A program made the translations under genes and the position numbers. From Amborella trichopoda (lineage: Eukaryota; Streptophyta; Magnoliopsida; Amborellales; Amborellaceae), in contig NW_006494931.1 in the NCBI RefSeq assembly GCF_000471905.2, positions 7,027,222 through 7,091,221 of the forward strand: a stretch of DNA of 64,000 bases. The letters run 5' to 3'. Positions 46,269 to 57,770 of the stretch are shown here, one piece after another (the stretch's first letter is position 1; every line of letters begins with the position of its first letter). The notes beneath the pieces are model-generated. The model did not search any database. It was not told the DNA's origin and worked only from the letters and a program-made list of their open reading frames with translations.

Positions 46269-46283
46269 CCTTATATAGGCAAA
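46269..46283 (-). promoter_or_regulatory. Possible antisense TATA box
   Basis: The complement reads gcctatataaggggg, an isolated good TATA match pointing away from pol. Antisense transcription units are known in Tat-lineage elements, but no convincing antisense reading frame follows here. Confidence 0.3.
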
Positions 46284-47859
46284 GCTTCCCTAAAGTTTCC
46301 CCAACAAATCAGGAATGCTAATCAAGTCCTTGAAGGCCAAATGATGATGGGCTAGACCAGGTCGGGCTCGGGTCAAAGGCTCGAACACTAACCCATACCT
46401 AGCGTCGGCTGTGTTATCAAAGCCTAGCGCCGACTATCTTCTTAAAGACCCAGCGTTAGTTGTCTCCGCAATAGCCTAGCTCCTGCTGTGTTCTCAATAG
46501 CCTAGCATCGGCTCTGTTCTCATTAGCCTAGCACCAGCTCTTTTCTCAAAGCCTAGCGTCGGCTGTGTTCTCAATGACCTAGCCTTGATTGTGCCCAGCA
46601 TCGGCTATGTTTTGCCATCTACCGCCGCATGTGTTGCCACTGTACACGCTAAGGCATGTGTGTTACCTCCCCATGCTAGCATCAGGCATGTGCTAGCGCC
46701 GCGCGTGCTAAAATCTAGTCATCGTCGTGTGTGTCTTACCATTATCCCTAGTGGAGTTGCACTCAAGCCATGAATCATGGTCCCTAGTGGAGTTAAGAGC
46801 GGGCCATTGCCCCTCTTCCCCGTAGGAGTCACACCCGTACTGCAACCCATTATCCCTAGTGGAGTTAAGGACATTCTTACACCTTCAACCCCAATGGTTC
46901 TGTTTCACACCAAGTCATTAGTACTTTTCTATCTTATCCCCAGGGAGTCGAGTTGCCTATTCTCCATGGAGTCTAACGTTTTACCCTCTGGGAGTCACAC
47001 TCACACACTAATCCCCATCAAAGATTGCTTCCATTAGCCACTTCTTGTAGGGTCACCATCTCCATCTACGCATTATACTTGTATACGGCCTTAACCATTT
47101 TATCCCTAGGGAGTCGGATTTTCATCCACAGACCTATCCCCCATATAGCTTCACCTACGTGGCGACCCACACAATGGTCTAGGTGCACGACCTAAACTGC
47201 ATGGTCCAAACTATATGACCTTAAACTGTAGCAGAGGTCTTGTTGCACAACCTTAAGCTGCGTGGTCCAAGCTGTAAGACTTTATACTGCACAACCATAG
47301 GTCAAGCTATATGATCGAAAACCATAGTGCATGTCCTGGCCACATGACGTTAAACTGCTCTGCATAGGTCCCAAAGGCATGATCATAAATACGCCCCCAC
47401 GCAGGCACACATGCCATTTATGTGAGTCTTCACACATATTTTCCGTAACCGACTTGTTCGTGTGCACAAACAACCTGCATTACCTCCCCAATTAGTCGAT
47501 TCACTTCATTACCATCTATCATTCCACAGTGAGTCCATTCACATCATTACCCTCCATCATTCCTTAGTGAGTCTCACCCATGCTCACGAAACGGTGACCC
47601 ATCCTACCATTCATACTCGTTGTCACCATTTTCCATCTTTCATCCATACACCATCCACCGCTTATAGGCAGCACTCGTTCCATCTCCCCGAAGTGAGTCA
47701 AACCATCATGATACTAACTCTGTGGCCTCCACAGACTGCCATCATTCACCACCATGGTCTAACCTATATGACCTTAAATAATAGTGCACATCCTGGTTGT
47801 ATGACGTTAAACTTCTTTGCACGAATCTCGGAGGCATGACCTTAAACATGCCCTCACTA

Positions 47860-47885
47860 ATATATATATATATATATATATATAA
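47860..47885. repeat. TA microsatellite
   Basis: About twelve TA units. Confidence 0.9.
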
Positions 47886-49328
47886 ATATAATAGGCATGG
47901 TGTATACCTAAATAAGGGAACACCTTGAGTAAAAATGATGGATGAGCATGGTCACGAAACCATGACTAAGAAAGTTCTGAAAATAAAAACTCGGGCACGG
48001 TGAAAACTCAAAGGGCACCATTACTTGAATGTATTTTTTAGCACCTTGTTCCTTGATAGGAGGCAGGTCAATAAAGCCTACAAAATAGTGGATATTTAGA
48101 CAGTCTCAGAATGGCCACAGAATTCGTCAATATCTTCATCAACACTTCAAAAGATCGCCTGCCAAGTTTCATCGCGATCTGACATGTCTAAGGCAGTGAA
48201 AATAAAGAAACTATTTCAGCGAAATCTGACTCTAGCACCCTAAAATGGATCCTGTTACTAGAGCCATACTTTTTGGTGTGTCAAACAGTTGTGGGGACCA
48301 TCGCCATTAGATTCAAAATGGTCAAAAGCCCTTATGGGTCAAGTTGCGACTTAATCAGGCACTCCAAGACAAAGTTATGGGTAAAATACTGAAAAGGGGT
48401 AGGCTGCACATTATTCCCATGTGACCACCCTACATCAAAACACCATTAAAGGTGGTTGTTTTAATAGTCACGGGCAGTCACTTTTGGGGCCTATAATTCA
48501 CTCGTTCTAAGTCGAATCACTCTTAAATTTGGTGAGCGTGTTCGTCTCATCAAGATGAGAAATTCGACATGTGGTACGCCTTGTGACGACGCCCGAGCAG
48601 AGAGAAAAACTCAATGAATTTCGTTGATCCTTGAAAGAAGTTGCAGAAAATTAAGCAACAGCATGGCTTGTTTAAGTAGCCAGATTACGACGCTTGCATA
48701 CTCGATCGGCACAAAACCAATTGCATTAAGTGCGTGAGGTCCGCGGCTATCTCTGGTCCGAACGTCGCGTACCATGAACGGTTAGATTTCACACACAAAG
48801 GCATCAGAGATGCTGTAAATTCCGACCGTCAAATGTCATGATTCTAGCCAAAAACTCAAGATGACAAAATCTTCATCAGGACACAAAATCAAGTTACGTT
48901 CATTGCAACGTAATCATAACGACATGCTCAGTGTGATTAAGCAAGGAAGTCATGAAGAAACATCAAGGAACGAGCACACAAGCGATCCGAAGTTTAGAAG
49001 ATTTGTCAAAGATTCAAGTCTCATAATCATGGCTCAAAAGCATGATTCATGGCTCGAAGTTGGGATCAAAATGATCGCCATGCAGAGACCTAAAAGAAAA
49101 CAATAATCTTTCGATCAAACGGGCATCAAAATGACCTCGGGTCAGCCACGGAAGATCACACAAGTTCTTGAGCAACAACATGGACTATTCTGAAATTCCA
49201 CACATTGTTAGGCAAGGGCAAAGCAATCCTTTTGCTCCCATTTTTAGAATTATTTTAAATTCAATTAAATTGTAATTATCTTCAATTCTATGTAGTTTTT
49301 GGGCATACACTTAGATTTTAGCCCAATT

Positions 49329-49338
49329 CTATATAAAC
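49329..49338 (+). promoter_or_regulatory. TATA box of LTR B
   Basis: ctatataaac, followed by 'aggcaatgcctcattgtata' as in LTR A. Confidence 0.6.
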
Positions 49339-49464
49339 AGGCAATGCCTCATTGTATAAAGGACTGATTCATTCTTCTTGAATCAATCAATAAATTTTTT
49401 ATTCTTGCTTAAGCTTGTGGGCACGCCTTGGAGAGAGAGGAGAGAGAAGAAAAGGGTTAATACC

Positions 49465-49790
49465 CTTTAAGCATGTAGCTTTCTCTCTCCTCCCCTCTTT
49501 CCCTCTCCTCCCTTTTTCTCATCTCTATCTTTATCTCTCTTCTTCTCATGTCTATTTATTTCTCTCCCCTATCTCATTTCTATCTCTATCTCTCTTCTCC
49601 TCATCTCCATCTCTTTCTCTCGTCTCTATCTCTATCTCTCTTCTTCTCATCTCTATCTCTTTCTCTCCCCTCTTTCTCATCTTTATCTCTATCTCTCTTC
49701 TTCTCTCCTTTATCTTTTTCTCTCCCCTCATTCTCATGTGTCTTTCTCTTTCTCTCTCTTCTTCTCATCTCTATCTCTATCCATCCTCTT
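49465..49790 (+). repeat. CT-rich low-complexity tract in LTR B
   Basis: 'ctctatctctctctt' and 'cttctcatctctatctctttctc' repeat at roughly 30-60 bp. It is the reverse complement of 40485-40760 in LTR A. Long Ser/Leu/Phe frames here are artefacts of composition. Confidence 0.7.
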
Positions 49791-50530
49791 CTAATGCAAA
49801 AGCCTAGTGCCGGTTGGTTCTCTCTTTTCCTCTTCCAACTGGTGAAGCCTAGCGCCTGTTGGTTTTCTCTTTCCTCTTCGGTCAATTGACGACACCTAGC
49901 GTCGACTGGTTAGTTCTCTCTTTCCCTCTATCATCCGACAAAGCCTAGCACTGATTGGTTTTCTCTTTCCTCTTTTGTCAATCGGCGAAGCCTAAAGCCT
50001 ACTGGTTAGTTCTCTCTCTTTCTTCCTAACTCCGATTGGTTCTCTCTTTTCCTCTATCAACTGGTGAAGCCTAGCATTGGTTGGTTTTCTCTTTCCTCTT
50101 CTGTCTATCGGTGAAGCCTAGCCCGACTTGTTGATTCTCTCTCCTTCTTCTGTCACAACTGGTGAAGCCTAGCACCGATTGGTTTTCTCTTTCTTCTGTC
50201 ACAAACGACGAAGCTTAGGGTTGGTTGGTTTTCTCTCTTTTCCTCTATCAATTGATGAAGCCTAGTGCCGATTGATTTTCTCTCTTCTCTTCTGTCAGTC
50301 GATGAAACCTAGCACCGACTGATTTTCTCTCTCCTCTTCTATCAGTCAGCAAAGCATAACACCGACTAGATTTCTCTCTCCTCTTCTGTCACAGTCGATG
50401 AAGCTTAACACTGACTGCGTTTTCTCTCTTTTCTCCTCTGTATAACATAGTCAATGAAGTCTAACACCGACTGCATTTTCTCTCTCTTCCTTTTAACACA
50501 GTCGACAATGCTAAGCACCGACTCTGCCTT
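49790..50530 (-). repeat. Minisatellite inside LTR B
   Basis: About 14 units of 46-54 bp around 'gaagcctagc(g/a)ccg' and 'ttggttttctctttcctctt', the inverted equivalent of 39680-40475. Confidence 0.7.
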
Positions 50531-51307
50531 CCTTCCCTCTCTCTCTTTTATTCTCTCGCCTTTCATACTCTTCTCTTCCTTTCTTCTCCCTCCTTCTTTC
50601 TGTTCCCTTCTTCTCATCTTATTATTTTCCCATAATCCTCATTTGACTTTGAGGGATTGAGGTTTGCTTCTCATGGTAGTCCTGTCGTCTAGCCATAATG
50701 TTGTTGTGCCAGAATTACTTGGCACACTTTATTGCCACGACGGACTGACCATTGTGCCTTACTAGTCGGTATTGGTAACAACATCTAGTAGTAATCCTGT
50801 GAGCCGCTCTTAGTTACCAAACCCATTTTGCTACCACGTCAGGGCAATTATTCACCAGCTTAGTCACCACTCTGATCCTCTCGCTCAGTCGAATTCTTCC
50901 CTCCCCTGTCTTTTTTCTCTTCTTCTTTTTGAATGCGTATGCTTGTGTACGTTCATCAAAGAGGAAAAGGATGAGGTCTGACCCACCTGTCTCATAACCT
51001 TTGCCATATATGCGCATGATTGCAAAAAACAGAAGAATACATGCTAAGCGAGGCGATTCCGAACCAGTTTTACTAATGGGGGGCTTACTTCGTGATCCAA
51101 AAGGGCGCCCACGCGAGCCAGCTTGAGAAAGTCTCGAACCCACCTTAAATTCCTCTCTCAACAGTTGGTAACACCTGTCCCTGTTTTCAAACGAGGTTCT
51201 CGAGAGAGCGATCTCAAAAACGTCCCAGGTCTTTGCTCGAAACCCAAGACACGTGCCGCCCGATCCCCAAAGGGTCCGCAGGGCGAGATCAAGGCACCTA
51301 ACCAGCT

Positions 51308-51326
51308 TGGCGACTCCATTGTGGAC
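51308..51326 (+). other. Primer-binding site of element B (tRNA-Arg type)
   Basis: TGGCGACTCCATTGTGGAC, 3 bp after the CA end of LTR B. It matches the tRNA-Arg complement except at two positions. Confidence 0.7.
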
Positions 51327-51559
51327 TTATTACCCCATAGTCGAGTCATTCTTGTTTGGCTAGTTTCGTCTTTTATTATCTGCTTTCATTATCTTTTCAC
51401 ATTTTATTATGGCTTGTGGGTTTTGTAACCCATTTATCCAGATCGGGGATTTACTTATCCTGACATTCGAGATTGTTCCTAGGTAACAAGTTCCTTTGAC
51501 TTTATTCCCAACCATCCTCTTGAGCAAAGACCCCTTATCTAGCTTGCAGGTTCGGTGAG
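51327..51559 (+). mobile_element. 5' leader of element B, truncated
   Basis: It matches the complement of the element A leader (for example 'gtttggctagttt' and 'caaccatcctcttgagcaaagaccc'). Similarity stops near 51555, after which sequence of element C in the opposite orientation begins. Thus two elements facing each other are both cut here. Confidence 0.65.
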
Positions 51560-51649
51560 CCAACCTAGGTGCTTGTGATTTCTTCTGGATCCCTGAGGAA
51601 GTGTTTGGACTGTCGTACAGGTTAGTGAGTAGCCCTAGCTTGGTGGACT

Positions 51650-54600
51650 GCCTCACACTTCAAGGACTTGAGTCAGCTTCGGCCATGGTAAACTTCGTAG
51701 GGTTGAGAAGTCAAGGGCTCTGAATGGTCTGTTGTATGCTCATGAGGGGCTTGTAGTGTGGCTTCCTCTTGAACGGGAGCAACGACCTGGAAGCGTTCTG
51801 GGAGGACGACACAAACAATGCGGCCTTTTTGGACTTTCTCCCCGACTATAGCTTCGAACCTAGAGCATTCCTTCAGCTCATGGCCCCATACTGGTGATAT
51901 GGGCACCAGAGGTTGTCCATACCCTGGGCTTTGTGCTTAGGCTGCCTAGCGGGCTTGGGAGTGATGAGGCCTCGCTGTATCATTACCTCAAAGAGAGCCT
52001 ACAAAGGGTCTTTCTCTGTGTTTCTCTGGGCATACATCAGAATGTCTCCTTGCACTGGCAAAAGAGGGACTTGAGGGTGTCCTCCTGGGTTACCATGAGC
52101 TTCATGGAATTGTTGTATCTTCCTTGCCAAGAGCTTGTGGAAGCCGGTGCATTCATTAACATCATGGCCTTAAATCTGGTGATACGCGCACCAGAGGTTC
52201 TCAGTTCTTGGAGGCAGGAATTTGGTTTCCTTGTCGGCTTTCAGGTGACGAGTCCTTCTTCGAGCATTATGGCGAAAAATGCATGGAGGATAGTGGGCGC
52301 ATCATCACCCTCTTGGATAGTTATTTTTTAAGAAGCCTCAGTTGCCCCGAACAATTTCTTTAACTCTTCGAGCTTTATGTGACCCTTGTTAATAAGGGTT
52401 TCAAGATAGTGTCGTTGAGCTTATAGTAATCATGAGTGGGGTGGCCTACTTTCCTGTGATAGGCGCAGTACCCCTCATTTATCTCTTGCCCAACAGGCTC
52501 TAGGGTGTTGACCTCCGACAGCTAGATCATGTTCTGTTCTAGTAGAAGTCGGAGCAATACAGGAGTCCACTAAGGGGTAAACTTTATTCAAGTGCTGGAC
52601 CCAAAAGTCATTTCGCGTAGAATTTTTAAGAGGCGGGACCTCATTGTAGGACTGCGACTTGCCCCGGGCCTGAGGCATCATTGCCTTGAAGAGGTTGCCT
52701 TGAAGAGGTCAGGGGTACGAGGAACCACAATCTTAGTGTTAGTCAAGGTGACGACCACGTTGATCACTGCCTTTTGGTTGCCCAAACTGTTTGAGCAAGA
52801 ATTTGAGGCAGTGGGTTGTTGACGAGAGATGCCATGGTGCTTGTACAATCCCTCAATATGAACTTCCTTAGAGATGATCTTTAACATGGAGGGTGGATTG
52901 GATGACTCGACATGTAGGGTGATCTCGAGAAGCATGTTCCGTATGCAGGTCTGGACTGCTTCCTTCTCAGTCATGGGAGTGGCATGAAAGGTTGTCAGCT
53001 CTCTCCATTGGACGATGAACTTGTCAACCAACTCACCAAGGTCTTGCATCAGAGTAAGAAGCTCAATGGTTTCCACATTCCATTGGACTTCATAGAGATG
53101 TTGGTAAAACAACTGCTCCATTTCTTTCCATGTGTGCACCGAGTTTGGAGGCAAGAGAGTGTACCACTGGAAGGCTGGCCCTTTGAGAGTCTTAACAAAC
53201 TGATGGACGAGGAGTCATCCATCAATCTCCATCTTTTGACACACTACTTGGAAGTGGACGGTATGCTGGTGAGGGGACGTAGTATCGTTGAATAGGGGGT
53301 GCTTCCCTTTTTGGTAGTTTGGGGGAAACGACACTTGGTCAATGTACGAAGGGTACGACTTCTGGTAGAGCGGTGCCTCTTGCATGCCTAGGACCTTGTT
53401 CTTGAGACTATGGGCCACCATGGCATCTATATCCGTTTGGGAGACCCCAAGGGAGGCAGAACTATCTTGGGGGGCCGACGGGGGAGATTGTTTGGGAATC
53501 GTGTCCTCATCGATAGGGGGAATCAGTCTAAGAAGGGGACCTGGAGGTTTCTAAGCGTTCCATCTTTTCAAGGATGGAGTGCATCATTACCTCAAACTTG
53601 TTCATCTGATCACCATGACACTGACCATCTCTTCTGGAGGGTTGGAGACTAGTGGCGTAATGGACTGCCCTGGTTGGAGAGTCATGGGTGGAAAGTAAGT
53701 CTGTAGGGGCTCAGCTTGCCTTGACTGCACTCGAGCCTTGTATGCCGATCTTGTGAGGACCCGTTCTCGATGGTCTTCGGACCGTGGCTTTTGGGCAGTG
53801 ATGACCGAGCAATACTCTTGAAACTATTCAGGTTCTAGAGTTTGGAGGGGGAAGAATGAATTATGAGGCAAGAGGTCACCAAGGGTGGGGACCTCAACTG
53901 CCTTGGAGGCTTCTTTGGTAAGGATCTGCAGGCCCTTCGTCTGCCTAATCCTGAGGAGGTTGTGGACCTCATCCCAAAACCGAGCCTGAGACTTAGAATA
54001 CCCCTCTTTCTTTGAGCATGTAAGGGTCATGTCTATGAGTTGGAGCATGGAGTAGGGTCCAAGGACAGAAGGCACCCTGGGTTTCTGCCTTGGAGGCTGG
54101 AGGCCCCTGTTTGACATCAAGTCATTGGCCCGAATTCTTTTGTGAGGCCCGAGTGCACGACTGACCTGAGGCTAACTCAAGATGGTACTCTTAGGGAAGA
54201 CCTTTGAGTACCAGGGATCTAGGTGCTTGCCTGGTATCAGGAGAATGATAAAGGAGGTAGCTATTTCATGACTTCGCTTGAGTCTGGACGGAGGAGGAAC
54301 AGGCAAAGATGGTGCTTGTGCACCCTTAGGGTTAGCCGTCTGGGTGACTTTGGGGTCAGCCCGAGCTTTGGTAATGGGTTTGACCTGAGGAGGTTGACAC
54401 CTATGAGCTTGTGTTAGCAAGGGATCGGGCAAGAGCCCATCTCTCACAGACTGGAGCTGTGTGTGCTAGGAGGGAGGATGGAGCGGTCGACCCTCATGTG
54501 CTCAAGGTGGTATAGAGCTAACGCTACCCCAAGCTGTGGAAAGCAAATGCATGGCTAATGCAGGGTTCGGCCCGTGAAAGCCTAGCTCTGAATGCGAGCT

Positions 54601-54760
54601 CAAGGTGATGTGAAGGTTGCCCTGACGTGCGGCTCGAGTGGATGGACTACTAGCCCTTGGGTGTGTGCGGTGTGCGGTAGCAGATGTGCTACCAATGCAA
54701 AGGGCCTTGGTTGAGGGTCCACCAGGGCCGAGGAAGCAAGGAGTCAAGGACATTTATGTC
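51650..54760 (-). pseudogene. gag region of element C (broken)
   Basis: Structural polyprotein remnant, read right to left. The N-terminal region starts near 54750 (GGPSTKALCIGSTSATAH) and is proline-rich (54172-54447). The capsid part is clear: YPSYIDQVSFPPNYQKGKH (53300-53360), then LKGPAFQWYTLLPPNSVHTW and MEQLFYQHLY (to 53100), with MQDLGELVDKFIVQWREL after it, the full order of a Retrotrans_gag domain. Three zinc-knuckle-like copies follow at about 52450-52500, 52150-52200 and 51870-51905, of the C-x2-H-x4-H-x4-C kind, some damaged. Stops and frameshifts are scattered. The element ends at about 51.6 kb, before protease and RT. It is the counterpart of 59.7-63.1 kb in element D. Confidence 0.75.
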
Positions 54761-54983
54761 CCATCTCGCTCTAACCTAGGAAAGAACCTGAGAGTCGCAA
54801 ATCAGTAAGAGAGTAGGGAAAGAAGCATGACCAGTTCGTTTCCCTAGAACCGTCACTAGTGCAGGGATACGAAAGTCCCCGACACAGATAAATGGGTTGA
54901 ACAATCCAGATACCATAGAAATTAATGCAGAAAGTAAAAGAAGATACTGGTTAAACAAGAGTGAACCGACTAACGAGTAGTAA

Positions 54984-55002
54984 GTCCTCAGTGGAGTCAC
55001 CA
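54984..55002 (-). other. Primer-binding site of element C (tRNA-Arg type)
   Basis: The complement reads TGGTGACTCCACTGAGGAC, 3 bp inside LTR C. Confidence 0.7.
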
Positions 55003-55005
55003 AGC

Positions 55006-57770
55006 TGGTTAGGGACCTCGATCTCGCCCTTCAGATCTAGATGATCTGGAGGCACGTATCTTTTGTTTCTAGTGAAGCTGGGATTTGAGAGCGCTCTCTC
55101 GAAACCTTACTCAAGATCTAGGGCAGGTATACCAACCGATGAGAGAGGATTTTAAGGTGGGTTCGGGACTTACTTGGGCTGGCTCAGGTGAGTGCCCTCT
55201 TAGATCATGAAGAAAGCCCCCCAGATTCTTTAGCTAGTTCGAAATTGCCTCCCTTGACCTGCAATCCTCTTGTTTTCTGCACAACACTTTCACTGTTAAT
55301 TTGCCAGACAAGTGGGTCAAAGAGACCCACCCTTGTCCTAGGGCATTGTATGTTCATATAAAAGTGATGAAGCGGAAGGTTTAAAAAAGGACAAGAAAGA
55401 GAAGAGAACTTGATGGAGAGGTGAGACTAACATGACAAATGGAAAATAACCGACTCAGAGTGGTAGTAAGACGGGCATGGTTCTCAAGACCAGCACGGCG
55501 ACAATACTATTCCAAACCGAAGCTAATATGGCAGTGTCAGGCTAAGTCTACCCTCAATCAAGTGAGAAGAGAAAAGAATAAAGAGACGAAGAGGGGAAGA
55601 AGAGAAAGAGAGTGAGAAGGTAGAGAGAAGAAGAACCCAGACAACAATGAGCATCATCGTTGGCATCATGAGAAGATGTCGTGACCCTTCTGGATGGTGG
55701 TGGCTTCTGGTGAGGCTCACGGTGATAGCTCCCCGTGAGACATACAGTGGTAGCCGTGGAACACGAGAGAAGCCCGCGGGTGGTAATAAGCATCATCGTT
55801 GGCAATGCGAGGAGGCAACACGTCCCTTGTGGATGGCGACAACTCTTGATGAGGTGCACGACGGTAACTTCTCATGAGTCACACGACGCGTACCTCTAGT
55901 AGAGCGCACAACGATGAACGCAACGGGCGCGGAAGGAGCCTACGCCCGGCGACGGGTATTGTCGTGACCCTTTGCAAACAGCGATGGACATCGCCCACCT
56001 GCAATAGTCACACGACATGATGAAGCCCCTGCGGACGGCAATAGGCTTCACTACCCGCATTCCTTGTTGACATGCCAAGGATACATCTACGGACGATGAT
56101 GAGCAGCGCCATCTGCAAGCCTTACTAGAAGGTAGAGATGAAAACAGAAGAGGGAAGAAGCTCACGCATGGCGCTGCCATTGCCATGTGCAACCTGTGAG
56201 ACCACTGAAGAGGCCTGCATGGCAATGCCACTACCATGCATGGCCTTCGAGAGGAACTCAGATGGAGAAGAGGAAGAAGAATGAGAGGAAGAGAGGGAAG
56301 ATTTACGTCGAGCCTAGGGGTACCGGTCTAAGAGTTTCTCTCACCTTACTCTCCCTCTCCAAATGTGACCCAACAATGAGAAGAAAGAAAAAATTTATTA
56401 TGTAAAAACTCTATGTTTGTAAAGGGCTGAATCCACTTTGTGTGTCTCCTTTTTTCTCTTCTTTTTTTTTACGTACAATGATGGTACGTGGTATATATAG
56501 AATTTGTCCAAAACATGGGTGGATGATCAAAAGTAACCATAATTGCTGGAAATTAAGATTAAATTGAATTAAAACAAATTACACAATAGGGTGCAAAATG
56601 ATAGATTTGCCTCTTCCTAACAATTTGTGGAATTTCATAACAGTCCTTGTATTGCCTTAGAACATGCATGATTTTTTATGGATGATCCGGGGTCGTTCTG
56701 ATGCCCGGTTGATTGAAAGATGATTTGTTTTCTTGTAGGGCTCGGCATGGCAATCGATTTGATACCACCTTCGAGTCATGGATCGTGTTTTAGGTGCACG
56801 ATCATGTGTTTTGAAATTTGAATGGATCTTTAAACTTCAGATCGATAGTGTGCTCGCTCCTTGATGTTTTTCGATGATTTCTTCACTAGATCACACTGAG
56901 CATGCCGTTACGATGGCAAGGCAACAAACGCAGCTCAATTCCATGCCCGAATGAAGATTTTGAAACATTGGAATTTTGGCTGGAGTAAGAAATTTCGACG
57001 ACAGAATTTGCAGTCACTTCATTGGTTTGGTGTGCAGAATTCGACTGTTCATCATATACGAGGTTCGGGTCAATTATAGCCCGAGAACTTACGCATGTGA
57101 TGGAATTGGTCTTGCATAGATCGGGCTCCCGAACGGCATGATTTGGCCTCTTGAGAGAGGCACGATGCTGTTGAATTTCCCGCACTTTCTTCATAGATAA
57201 GCAACTTCTCTCTAACATTTCTTCGGCTCGGTTGTCGTCGTGGGGCATGCCACATATCAAAACGCTCGTCTTGATGAGACAAACTAGCTCACCAAATTTG
57301 AGCACAATCTGAATTGGGACGGGCTAGATATGAGCATAAAAAGCCACTATTTGTGATTGTCCCTTCAATGGTGAGGAGTTGTCGAGTGGCAGCCCGGGAT
57401 TAGTGTGCGGCTCCTCCTGTTTCACTCTTTTCTCTATAACTTCTTCCTAGAGTGTCTATTTAAACTGAAAATTGACCTCTAAGAGCTTTCAACGGTGCAG
57501 GATCCAATGGCAGTGCTCTCAGAGCAAATTAAGATACCGAAAATGTAGCTTTAGTTATAGTGTGCTAGAGGCTTATTTTTCTGGAACTGTTTCTCACTCT
57601 GCACTGCCTTAGACATGTCACAATACGACAAAAATTGGCAGGAGACTCTTGAGATTCTACATGAAGATTTTGACCAGTTTTGGGGCTATTCCAAGACTGT
57701 AGGATGTTCTACTATTTGCTAGGCCCTTATTGAGCCGGGGCCCCATGTTGATGAAAATTATCTCCCAACA
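55006..57770 (-). mobile_element. LTR C (5' LTR, - strand), 2.77 kb
   Basis: On the + strand it runs from TGGTTAGGGACC to TCTCCCAACA. U3 and the region around the leftward TATA box (56488-56502, tatatatag) align to LTR A. The part between TATA and the inner end is about 0.5 kb shorter because the 54-bp minisatellite is missing; instead there is a two-copy repeat about 140 bp apart ('gcatcatcgttggcat', 55651 and 55790). The outer edge at 57770 abuts RT-RNase H sequence of element D, and the inner side leads to a primer-binding site and gag. Confidence 0.75.
56488..56502 (-). promoter_or_regulatory. TATA box of LTR C
   Basis: The complement reads ttctatatataccac, in the position expected from LTRs A and B. 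Confidence 0.55.

Larger units (their letters stand above)
44804..48021 (+). mobile_element. 3' internal region after pol, non-coding
   Basis: 3.2 kb of sequence lies between the pol stop and LTR B. It holds a 50-bp repeat of 'ctagcaccggttgtgtt' (45480-45730) and its variants (46395-46625), 'ccctagtggagtt' phrases (46750-46870), repeats about 'gcatggtccaaactatatgacc' (47160-47830), a TA microsatellite (47860-47885) and the phrase 'gggcacggtgaaaactcaaa' just before LTR B. The same kinds of phrases occur at 1-2.3 kb before LTR H. No polypurine tract or 3' LTR of this pol element is identifiable, because LTR B interrupts. Confidence 0.6.
48022..51304 (+). mobile_element. LTR B (5' LTR, + strand), inverted partner of LTR A
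   Basis: 3.28 kb, the reverse complement of LTR A with roughly 85% identity by eye in sampled stretches. It starts 'tacttgaatg', where A and C have TG, so the terminal dinucleotide is mutated, and it ends CA at 51304. A TATA box reads rightward (49329-49338). The 54-bp-type minisatellite is at 49790-50530. A primer-binding site follows at 51308, so this is a 5' LTR. It is preceded by the 3' internal region of another element, which it appears to have entered. Confidence 0.78.

Noticed and set aside
49415..49889. Long Ser/Leu/Phe-rich frames resembling membrane proteins
   Set aside because: They come from the CT-rich tract of LTR B. The same frames appear in reverse in LTR A.
51894..52331. 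145-codon + strand frame, and a similar one at 60963-61400
   Set aside because: Both lie opposite the gag remnants of C and D, whose leftward frames carry recognisable domains, so these are shadows.
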